Shown here: one piece after another, positions 52,557 through 58,786 of the stretch
Position numbering within the stretch: the stretch's first letter is position 1
How the letters are laid out: the number at the start of each line of letters is the position of its first letter
From: an uncultured Bacteroidales bacterium
GTDB taxonomy: Bacteria > Bacteroidota > Bacteroidia > Bacteroidales > UBA932
Assembly (NCBI GenBank): GCA_900318955.1
Contig: ONMJ01000005.1
Location: 46,269 to 110,268, forward strand
DNA: 64,000 bases
Direction of reading: 5' to 3'
Position numbers and translations under genes: made by a program
The notes under the pieces: generated by a model
Databases searched by the model: none
What the model was told of the DNA's origin: nothing
The model's input: only the letters and a program-made list of their open reading frames with translations

Positions 52557-53810
52557 TTATTCTCCGTAAAGGTATTTTTTCTGGTCGGGTGTAAGGGTAT
52601 CGATACTGACGCCCCAGCTTTCAAGCTTTCTCGAAGCCACTTCGGCATCGATTTCGACGGGAACATGAAGGAGCATTTTCCCGCTCTCGGAAGGAAGATT
52701 GTTTTTGTTGTCTACCAAATATTTGGCGCTGAGAGCCTGAATTGCGAAGGACATGTCCATAATCTCTGCCGGGTGGCCGTCGCCTGCCGCAAGATTGACA
52801 AGGCGACCCTCTGCAAGCACATAGATTGTCTTCCCGTTCACAAGAGTAAACGCCTCAATATTGTTTCGTGCGATATAGGACTCGGTCGCGACTTCGCGAA
52901 GAGCGGAGACCGCGACCTCGACGTCGAAATGACCGGCATTGCAGCAGATCGCGCCATCTTTCATCTTCCAGAAATCACGGGTGGTAATAACATCCTTGCA
53001 GCCGGTTACTGTGACAAAAATGTCACCGAGGGAAGCGGCATCACTCATCTTCATTACCTTGAATCCGTCCATGACAGCCTCCATTGCCTTGACAGGATCT
53101 ACTTCAGTAACAATTACTTCCGCTCCAAGGCCCTTCGCTCTCATGGCAACTCCCTTGCCGCACCAACCATAGCCGGCAACGACCACATTCTTGCCCGCGA
53201 CGATGAGGTTCGTAGTCCTCATTATTCCATCCCATACTGACTGTCCGGTACCGTAGCGATTATCGAAAAGGTGCTTGCAATCGGCGTCGTTTACGAGCAT
53301 CATTGGGAATTTAAGCTCCCCACTGCGGTCCATCGCCTTCAGGCGAAGGATGCCGGTCGTCGTCTCTTCGCAGCCGCCGATGACGTTTGGAATAAGCTCG
53401 GGATACTCGGTATGGATAAGATGGACAAGGTCGCCTCCGTCGTCGATTATGATGTTCGGGCCGGCGCTTATAACAGCCCTAAGGCCTGATTCATACTCCT
53501 CCGGGGTGGCTCCATGGACAGCAAAGACATTCATTCCTTCATGGACAAGAGCGGCAGCGACATCGTCCTGAGTGGAAAGAGGGTTCGAGCCGGTAACAAA
53601 CATCTCCGCCCCAGCCGATGAGAGAACCTCGCACAGATAAGCCGTCTTGGCCTCCAGGTGGACAGAGAGAGCAATCTTGGCCCCTTCAAATGGCCTAGTG
53701 CGGCTAAATTCCTTTTCCAGATTGTTCAGGAGCGGCATATGAGCTTTGACCCAGCTGATTTTCAGTTTTCCGCTCTCGTGAAGATTGATGTCGCGAATAG
53801 CACTTTTCAT
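52557..53810 (-). CDS. ahcY: Adenosylhomocysteinase
   Basis: A 417-residue enzyme hydrolysing S-adenosylhomocysteine to adenosine and homocysteine, relieving inhibition of methyltransferases. Signatures: the substrate loop CEETTTGILRL, DNRYGTGQSVWDGIMRTTN, the NAD loop VVAGYGWCGKGVA and the C-terminal LAAGDGHPAEIMDMSF. It is the shorter form without the about 40-residue insertion of eukaryotic-type enzymes, and it ends with KKYLYGE. No SAH or SAM riboswitch fits in the 30-nt leader. Probably co-transcribed with nhaA. Confidence 0.95.
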   Translation of the reverse strand: MKSAIRDINLHESGKLKISWVKAHMPLLNNLEKEFSRTRPFEGAKIALSVHLEAKTAYLCEVLSSAGAEMFVTGSNPLSTQDDVAAALVHEGMNVFAVHGATPEEYESGLRAVISAGPNIIIDDGGDLVHLIHTEYPELIPNVIGGCEETTTGILRLKAMDRSGELKFPMMLVNDADCKHLFDNRYGTGQSVWDGIMRTTNLIVAGKNVVVAGYGWCGKGVAMRAKGLGAEVIVTEVDPVKAMEAVMDGFKVMKMSDAASLGDIFVTVTGCKDVITTRDFWKMKDGAICCNAGHFDVEVAVSALREVATESYIARNNIEAFTLVNGKTIYVLAEGRLVNLAAGDGHPAEIMDMSFAIQALSAKYLVDNKNNLPSESGKMLLHVPVEIDAEVASRKLESWGVSIDTLTPDQKKYLYGE

Positions 53811-53831
53811 GATTCATGTTACTTGAGGGTG

Positions 53832-53839
53832 CAAAGATA
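53832..53839 (-). promoter_or_regulatory. -7 box of the ahcY-nhaA promoter
   Basis: A perfect TATCTTTG on the minus strand, 21 nt before the ahcY ATG. Confidence 0.55.
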
Positions 53840-53840
53840 G

Positions 53841-54488
53841 CTAATTTTTTTGGGCCTTCTGCTCTTTTATTCCAATCATAACATTGCGCGCATTGATTAT
53901 GGAGCCGAGGGAGTCTGTAGTCAAAAGGACAATATCGCCGCGGATAAGGCCGTACGTTGCAACGATTAAAGATCCTATCAAGCTTATTATCCAGAATGTC
54001 AGGGACATTGTAGATACCCCTTTTCGGCGGGAATCAAAAAATTGATAGACGAAGCGAAGGGAGAAAATTAGCTGGCCGATGGATCCATATATGATTAGCC
54101 ACAGGGGAACTTCACCATTGAAGAAATGCTCAAAAAAGCTCCTGACATCCTTCAAAAGATAACAGAAACAGATTATAGGAACTGCAATAAGGATTATCTG
54201 AAGCAACATATTCAGCTTTTTCCAGATACCGTTCTTGTCGAGGTTCCATAGATAGATTCCATAGGAAATAGCTTGCCCGAGAATTATTGAAAAATCATGA
54301 CGGAGCACTCCGTAAAGGAACATCGTAAAACCTCCCAGGACGCTGAATACCCAGAAAATAGAGGGCGCGACGAGCTTCCCCGCTTTCTCGGACATGATCC
54401 ATTGAACGGCCATCCTGACACCGAATAATCCCTGTGCCAGAAAGCCCACGGCTGCAATGCCCCAATATGAAAGATTGGAATCAAACAT
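53841..54488 (-). CDS. LAB_N (lipid A biosynthesis N-terminal domain) membrane protein
   Basis: A 215-residue membrane protein with six hydrophobic helices in two similar halves. Each half has the LAB_N pattern: GFLAQGLFGVRMAVQWIMSEKAGK in the first and GSIGQLIFSLRFVYQFFDSRRKG in the second. The domain is named from its fusion to LpxB in some bacteria and is thought to be SWEET/PQ-loop like; stand-alone versions sit near lipid A and glycosyltransferase genes. Its own function is unproven. A -7 box ends seven nt before the ATG. Confidence 0.82.
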   Translation of the reverse strand: MFDSNLSYWGIAAVGFLAQGLFGVRMAVQWIMSEKAGKLVAPSIFWVFSVLGGFTMFLYGVLRHDFSIILGQAISYGIYLWNLDKNGIWKKLNMLLQIILIAVPIICFCYLLKDVRSFFEHFFNGEVPLWLIIYGSIGQLIFSLRFVYQFFDSRRKGVSTMSLTFWIISLIGSLIVATYGLIRGDIVLLTTDSLGSIINARNVMIGIKEQKAQKN

Positions 54489-54495
54489 ATTGATG

Positions 54496-54532
54496 CAAAT
54501 ATAAGCAATTCAGCGGAAAAGAGTTAAATTTG
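54496..54532. promoter_or_regulatory. Divergent -7 boxes for LAB_N and P1 peptidase genes
   Basis: Minus-strand TATATTTG (54496-54503), followed after seven nt by the LAB_N ATG; plus-strand TAAATTTG (54525-54532), followed after 22 nt by the P1 peptidase ATG. Both match TAnnTTTG exactly. Confidence 0.6.
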
Positions 54533-54554
54533 TAATGGACTCAAATAAATTGAA

Positions 54555-55694
54555 ATGAGAACTGGAATTCTGCATTTTTTCGTGGCTGTTTTTGCCTTTA
54601 TTAATACTTCCGCTTATTCTTTTTCGCAAGAGAATACCCCTCGAACTCTACGCGAGCTGGGGTTTCCCGTCGGTATTTTCCAGCCTGGAAAATACAACGC
54701 AATCACTGATGTCCCAGGTGTTTCCGTCGGACATGTAACCTGCATTGAAGGGAAAGACATTCGGACAGGCCTTACCGCAATCGTCCCGCATCAAGGCAAT
54801 ATTTTCAAAAATAAAGTCCCCGCTGCAGTGTATGTCGGGAACGGATTCGGAAAGCTCGCCGGGGTGACTCAAATACAAGAACTGGGAAACATCGAGACCC
54901 CTATTATTTTGACAAACACCCTCAGCGTCGCCGCCGGTCTGGACGGGCTGATTACTTATACCCTGTCGCAGGAAGGCAACGAGGGGGTTCGCTCTGTCAA
55001 CGGAGTAGTCGGAGAGACTAACGACGGCCTGCTCAACAATATACGGGCCCGCTTCATCCGACCCGAGCATGTTCTCGAGGCGATAGCTTCCGCTTCAACA
55101 GGGCCCGTTGCCCAAGGCAATGTCGGCGCAGGTACCGGGACAGTCTGCTTCGGCTGGAAGGGAGGCATCGGAACTTCTTCCCGGATCCTCCCGGAATCCC
55201 TTGGCGGATGGACGGTCGGTGTGCTGGTCCAGTCCAATTACGGCGGCATTCTGGAAATCGACGGAGTCCCTGTCGGAAAGCGCCTCGGCCAGTATGAATT
55301 CAAGAAAAATGTAGAATCAGGATCAGCCGACGGCTCGTGCATGATGGTCATCATCACTGACGCTCCACTTGACGCCCGCAATCTTGAAAGGGTCGCAAAA
55401 AGGGCTGTCATGGGCCTTGCTAAAACCGGCGGAATCGCCTCCAACGGCAGTGGGGACTACGTTATCGCCCTCTCTGTAGCTCCCGGCAATCTGGTACGCC
55501 CTGGCGAATCCCTCCAAAACGTGACTCTACTCTCCAATGACCGAATGTCTCCCCTTTTCGAGGCGACCATTGAAGCGACCGCCGAAGCCCTCTGGAACTC
55601 CCTATTCATGGCTGAAACACTTTCAGGCAATGGGTCTACAGTCAAAGCCCTTCCGGTACCCGAAGTTTTGAAGATGCTTCGTAAAATAAGGTAA
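54555..55694 (+). CDS. P1 family (S58, DmpA-like) aminopeptidase, secreted
   Basis: A 379-residue protein of the DmpA/BapA group, Ntn-like hydrolases that self-cleave. The cleavage and nucleophile site is visible as ADGSCMMVIITDAPLD: Gly260-Ser261, with Ser261 the new N-terminal nucleophile. Other motifs: ITDVPGVSVGHVTC, LTNTLSVAAGLDG, GVVGETNDGLLN and GGIGTSSR. An N-terminal signal peptide (FFVAVFAFINTSAYSFS) suggests periplasmic location. D-amino-acid or beta-peptide aminopeptidase activity is known for relatives. Last core gene before the tRNA-Leu junction. Confidence 0.9.
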   Translation: MRTGILHFFVAVFAFINTSAYSFSQENTPRTLRELGFPVGIFQPGKYNAITDVPGVSVGHVTCIEGKDIRTGLTAIVPHQGNIFKNKVPAAVYVGNGFGKLAGVTQIQELGNIETPIILTNTLSVAAGLDGLITYTLSQEGNEGVRSVNGVVGETNDGLLNNIRARFIRPEHVLEAIASASTGPVAQGNVGAGTGTVCFGWKGGIGTSSRILPESLGGWTVGVLVQSNYGGILEIDGVPVGKRLGQYEFKKNVESGSADGSCMMVIITDAPLDARNLERVAKRAVMGLAKTGGIASNGSGDYVIALSVAPGNLVRPGESLQNVTLLSNDRMSPLFEATIEATAEALWNSLFMAETLSGNGSTVKALPVPEVLKMLRKIR

Positions 55695-55738
55695 GGGGTG
55701 ATCTCTTGAACGAGGGCTCTCTGAAGTGACGGTGGACC

Positions 55739-55771
55739 TTTTGCTAGTTTCCGAAAAACTCACTACCTTTG
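55739..55771 (+). promoter_or_regulatory. Promoter of the tRNA-Leu gene
   Basis: TTTTG (55739-55743), exactly 20 nt, then TACCTTTG (55764-55771): a full Bacteroidetes consensus promoter, about 55 nt before the tRNA. Confidence 0.8.
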
Positions 55772-55825
55772 CCCCGTCACAAGAGTCGTCTGGCAGACTT
55801 TCGCCTTCTTGACGAGTCCCATGAT

Positions 55826-55910
55826 GCCCTGGTGGTGAAATGGTAGACACGAGGGACTTAAAATCCCTTGGCCCGAAACGGCCGTGCGGGTTCGATTCCC
55901 GCTAGTTGGC
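55826..55910 (+). tRNA. tRNA-Leu (TAA anticodon) with a disrupted acceptor stem
   Basis: A class II tRNA: D arm 55835-55850, anticodon stem AGGGA/TCCCT with anticodon TAA at 55859-55861, long variable arm with a GGCC/GGCC stem (55870-55883), and T arm GCGGG-TTCGATT-CCCGC (55886-55902). The 5' acceptor strand is GCCCTGG (55826-55832). The matching 3' strand should be CCAGGGC, but the sequence after the T arm is TAGTTGGC with no CCA. The acceptor stem therefore does not form. Either the gene is a broken copy or recombination replaced its 3' end. Confidence 0.8.
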
Positions 55911-55945
55911 TTTATTATTTATCCCCAGCGCATCCTATGGAGCCC

Positions 55946-56060
55946 CGCCAAATGACCAAACGAAATCCTGCCAAATAACTAAATGCCAACGCCCAAAAAC
56001 TTGGAAAAGCGTCCTTTATTCTGTAATCTATCGCCAAACGCCCAAACAAAATCCAGCCAA
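55946..56060 (-). repeat. Imperfect direct repeats next to the broken tRNA
   Basis: Two 29-nt copies (55946-55974 and 56032-56060) differ at four positions; both begin CGCCAAA and end GCCAA on the plus strand. Partial copies lie between and after them (about 55984-56003 and 56062-56085, where TCGAATCAA also recurs). Irregular spacing and divergence separate this from a CRISPR array. It may be the end of a mobile element or a degenerate intergenic repeat. Confidence 0.6.
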
Positions 56061-56220
56061 CTGTCGAATCAAAAATCGGCCAAGTATCGAATCAATTTTT
56101 AGTCGAACACGCTGATAATCAGTATTAAAAGTGCTCCATCCCGGGGCATGAAAAGACTTTATAAATACTTTTGAAATGCCTCAGGAAGCGCTTTCTGGTT
56201 CTGGATTCTGAATATTGTTG

Positions 56221-56272
56221 TACCTTTGTAAAGAGTCTTTACAGTTATGTAAGGAAACTTTACGTTTTTTAC
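56221..56272 (+). promoter_or_regulatory. Response-regulator promoter with two palindromic sites
   Basis: A -7 box TACCTTTG (56221-56228) is directly overlapped by a perfect 15-nt palindrome GTAAAGAGTCTTTAC (56228-56242). A second, imperfect copy GTAAGGAAACTTTAC (56249-56263) starts 21 nt later, two helical turns, and a half-site GTTTTTTAC follows (56264-56272). Position at the transcription start fits autorepression. The same half-site, GTAAAG, recurs upstream of tolC. Confidence 0.6.
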
Positions 56273-56365
56273 ATGAGCCCCTAAGACATAAATAGCTGAT
56301 TATGCTAACGTTATGCTATTTGGAATGATATTTGACTCGTGTGTGCGTAAAAGACTGATTTGACA

Positions 56366-57727
56366 ATGGCTTCTAAGATTGGGAAAATACTGGTCGTAGA
56401 TGATAACCAGGGCATTCGCCGGGCTCTGGAAATTTTGTTACCCCTTCACTTTGCCGAGGTAAAGACGATACCTTCGCCGTCCACACTCGTTTCGTCTCTG
56501 GAGCAGTTCCGGCCGGACGTGGTGCTTCTGGATATGAATTTCAACACGAGCATAAACACCGGCAATGAGGGGCTTTATTGGGCCGGGGAGATCAAGCAGA
56601 TTATGCCGGAGGTGGAGGTTGTGCTGTTTACGGCTTATGCCGATATCCAGCTGGCGGTGGAAGGGATGAAGCGCGGAGCCTTCGATTTCATCGTGAAGCC
56701 GTGGGAGAACGAGAAGCTGGTGTCCACTCTCACTGCCGCACGGGACAAGGCCAGGAAGGCGATGGGCAGGGATTCCAAGAAGGTGGAAGAGAAGGCAGCT
56801 TCAATGTATTGGGGCTCTTCTCACGCAATGGCCGTCATCCAGAAAACTGTCCGGAAGATAGCGCCTACAGATGCCACCGTGCTGATTACCGGCGAGAACG
56901 GGACCGGAAAGGATGTTCTGGCACGGGAGATCCATGCAAGGAGCCTTCGGAGCGAGAAGCCTATGGTGGCGGTGGATGCCGGCGCCATTACGGAGACGCT
57001 TTTCGAGAGCGAACTTTTCGGCCATGTAAAAGGGGCCTTTACCGATGCCCACGCTGACCATGTGGGAAAGTTTGAGCAGGCCGACGGGGGAACGCTGTTC
57101 CTGGATGAGATTGGGAATATCCCGCTCCATCTTCAGGCGAAGCTGCTACGGGTGATTCAGAACCGGAGCGTTGTCCGGGTTGGAGGCACCAAGGCCATCC
57201 CGGTGAATATCCGGCTCATCTGCGCTACCAATATGGATCTGGATCAGTTGGTGCGGGAAGGGCGCTTCCGCGAAGATTTGTATTACCGCATCAACACGGT
57301 ACACATCGCCCTGCCACCGTTAAGGGAGCGTAGGGAGGATATAGCGCCTCTGGCAGAAAGGTTCATCGCCCAGTTCTCTGAGAAGTATCATCGGCCTGTC
57401 ACAGGGCTTGATGAATCAGCCAAGGCTATGCTGGAAGGCGGCCGCTGGAGCGGCAATATCCGGGAGCTGCAAAACTATATAGAGAAGGCTGTCATTCTGA
57501 GCGAAGCGAAGAATCTGTCGGCAAAAGATATTCAGATAGATCCTTCGGGCTCCGCCCTCGGGATGACAGGGGACGCCGGCACTCTCAGAGCTGCAAGTGA
57601 GGCGGAGGAGGAAAGGTTGGTGCGCGAAGCCGTGGAGCGGAGCAATGGGAACATCTCTGCAGCGGCAAGGATGCTGGGCATCAGTCGGCCGACCATGTAC
57701 GCCAAAATGAAGAAATACGAACTATGA
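56366..57727 (+). CDS. NtrC-family sigma54-dependent response regulator
   Basis: A 453-residue regulator. Receiver domain (about 1-125): acidic pocket D12/D13, phosphoacceptor D56 in VVLLDMNFN, and lysine in FDFIVKPW. AAA+ domain (about 150-370): Walker A GENGTGKD, sigma54-contact loop GAFTDA in place of GAFTGA, Walker B GGTLFLDEIGNIP. Fis-type HTH at the C terminus (ISAAARMLGISRPTMYAKMKK). Between AAA+ and HTH a REP-like palindrome encodes residues about 376-401. ATG 56366 is preferred to a TTG two codons earlier. Overlaps the kinase by 4 nt; probably controls the tolC efflux genes downstream. Codon use (CTG, GTG) differs from the core genes. Confidence 0.92.
   Translation: MASKIGKILVVDDNQGIRRALEILLPLHFAEVKTIPSPSTLVSSLEQFRPDVVLLDMNFNTSINTGNEGLYWAGEIKQIMPEVEVVLFTAYADIQLAVEGMKRGAFDFIVKPWENEKLVSTLTAARDKARKAMGRDSKKVEEKAASMYWGSSHAMAVIQKTVRKIAPTDATVLITGENGTGKDVLAREIHARSLRSEKPMVAVDAGAITETLFESELFGHVKGAFTDAHADHVGKFEQADGGTLFLDEIGNIPLHLQAKLLRVIQNRSVVRVGGTKAIPVNIRLICATNMDLDQLVREGRFREDLYYRINTVHIALPPLRERREDIAPLAERFIAQFSEKYHRPVTGLDESAKAMLEGGRWSGNIRELQNYIEKAVILSEAKNLSAKDIQIDPSGSALGMTGDAGTLRAASEAEEERLVREAVERSNGNISAAARMLGISRPTMYAKMKKYEL
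57490..57568 (+). repeat. REP-like palindromic repeat inside the response-regulator gene
   Basis: The left arm begins TGTCATTCTGAGCGAAGC (57490-57516) and the right arm ends CTCGGGATGACA (57538-57568); the two are imperfect inverted copies (TGTCATyCyGAG against CTCGGGATGACA, and GAAGAATCT against AGATCCTTC). This is the familiar TGTCATCCTGAGCGAAGCGA-type repeat seen in many bacterial genomes, usually between genes. Here it is read in frame as VILSEAKNLS and DPSGSALGMTG. Confidence 0.75.
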
Positions 57728-58605
57728 CCTTTACAGGCTGGCATATCGTCGGGGCATGCCTCATCGTCGCAATCATCGTGGCGGTGATTGCGTCGCTGCG
57801 AACCCGCCAGAAGGATATCAAGAAAGTAGCCTATATGATGGATGCCCTGGAGGATGGGGAGCTGAACTTTCGCTTCCAGGACAAGAATAAGTTCAACCGG
57901 ACGCTGAATCGCATCCGGACCATTTTCGAAAAGCAGCGGCAGGCGCATGAACAGGATTCCTGGACCAAGCTTATACGCGTGCTCACGCATGAAATCATGA
58001 ATACCGTATCGCCTATCGCGTCTTTAAGCGATGCGATGGCTAAGTCCATGGATGAGAACGGCCATAGCGAACTGGACATCAAGGCCGGGCTTGAGACCAT
58101 ATCCGACTCCTCCAAGAACCTGATTGGCTTCGTTCAGACTTACCGACAACTCTCAGGTGTGGCTAAACCTATCCGTAAGGCACTGAACCTGCAGGAACTC
58201 ATGGAGAGCGTCATCAGCCTGAACAGAGAGTTTGCCACCAGCTGTGGCTCCTCATTCAGCTACCGCCTAGAGGAGCCTGATTTGATGATTTTTGCCGATG
58301 AAGGCCAAATCTCACAGATTCTTATCAATCTCATCAAAAATGCCCTGCAGGCCGGAGCGAGGCACATCGACATTACTGCAAAAATGGGTAAAGACGACGA
58401 GGTAATCATCCAAGTAGCCAACGACGGTGAGCCCATCCCTGTCTCAGCCCAAGAGCAAATCTTCATTCCTTTCTATACCACGAAGAAAGAGGGCTCCGGC
58501 ATTGGCCTCTCCCTAGCCCGCCAGATTATGCGGAACCACAACGGCAGCATTGAGTTACTCCGCAGCGATGCAAACCAGACTGTGTTTGAACTCATATTCA
58601 GGTAG
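57724..58605 (+). CDS. Compact sensor histidine kinase
   Basis: A 293-residue membrane-bound kinase, partner of the preceding regulator (4-nt overlap). One N-terminal transmembrane helix (GACLIVAIIVAVIASL), a linker with FNRTLNRIRTIF, the H-box LTHEIMNTVSPIASL with the phosphoaccepting histidine, then the ATPase domain: N box NLIKNALQAGA, G1 VANDGEPI, G2 GSGIGLSLARQIM. Relatives in Bacteroidetes that share the LTHEIMNT motif are usually 400 or more residues, with a second helix and a PAS-like domain before the H-box; both are missing here. The signal sensed is unknown. Confidence 0.88.
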   Translation: MTFTGWHIVGACLIVAIIVAVIASLRTRQKDIKKVAYMMDALEDGELNFRFQDKNKFNRTLNRIRTIFEKQRQAHEQDSWTKLIRVLTHEIMNTVSPIASLSDAMAKSMDENGHSELDIKAGLETISDSSKNLIGFVQTYRQLSGVAKPIRKALNLQELMESVISLNREFATSCGSSFSYRLEEPDLMIFADEGQISQILINLIKNALQAGARHIDITAKMGKDDEVIIQVANDGEPIPVSAQEQIFIPFYTTKKEGSGIGLSLARQIMRNHNGSIELLRSDANQTVFELIFR

Positions 58606-58634
58606 TTTATCCTTTCAGGAATAGGCAGCAAAAA

Positions 58635-58692
58635 CTGTAAAGTGTAAAGATCGAAAGTGTAAAGTAAGATGTAAACTTTACACTTTTTTCAT
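58635..58692 (+). promoter_or_regulatory. GTAAAG-repeat region: candidate regulator sites and/or terminator
   Basis: Direct copies of GTAAAG at 58637, 58644 and 58659; an inverted repeat GTGTAAAG (58657-58664)/CTTTACAC (58676-58683); and the palindrome GTAAACTTTAC (58671-58681). The half-site matches the palindromes at the regulator's promoter. The same inverted repeat, followed by TTTTTT, can also fold as an intrinsic terminator for the kinase gene. Distance to the proposed sigma54 promoter is about 60-100 nt, typical of enhancer sites. Confidence 0.55.
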
Positions 58693-58737
58693 TTTCCCAT
58701 TGAGCCGTTAACAATTCATTATCAGCACTTTACCACG

Positions 58738-58771
58738 TTTGGCACAGTGGGTGTTAAACTTTGGCACAGTG
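58738..58771 (+). promoter_or_regulatory. Candidate sigma54 promoter of the efflux operon
   Basis: TTTGGCACAGTG occurs twice, at 58738-58749 and 58760-58771, 22 nt apart. TGGCAC is the -24 consensus. For the first copy the -12 position reads GTGT (consensus TTGC), a partial match; the second copy reads TAAA. So the first copy is the better promoter and the second may be a duplicate or leader element. The tolC ATG is at 58787. Confidence 0.45.
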
Positions 58772-58786
58772 ATAAATCATTGAAGA

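Larger units (their letters stand above)
55911..56365. other. Gene-free spacer at the start of the island
   Basis: About 455 nt with no credible coding sequence. The first 200 nt hold diverged copies of a CCAAA-rich repeat. Then come an imperfect palindrome (GGCAT-AAAAG arms at 56145-56155 matching CTTTT-ATGCC arms at 56168-56180) and the regulator promoter with its palindromic sites. A 69-codon open frame over the repeats has no protein-like features. Confidence 0.6.

Noticed and set aside
51246-53240. A 664-codon open frame on the plus strand across nhaA and ahcY.
   Set aside because: It is antisense to two unmistakable conserved genes, has erratic composition rich in charged residues and no recognisable domain; it arises from codon bias of the opposite strand.
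53811-53840. SAH or SAM riboswitch for ahcY.
   Set aside because: Only about 20-30 nt separate the -7 box and the start codon, too short for any known riboswitch.
55946-56085. Possible CRISPR array.
   Set aside because: Copies are diverged, few and irregularly spaced, with no uniform spacers and no cas genes in the window.
55906-56115. A 69-codon plus-strand frame in the spacer after the tRNA.
   Set aside because: It simply translates the CCAAA-rich repeats; no start context, no hydrophobic core or motif.
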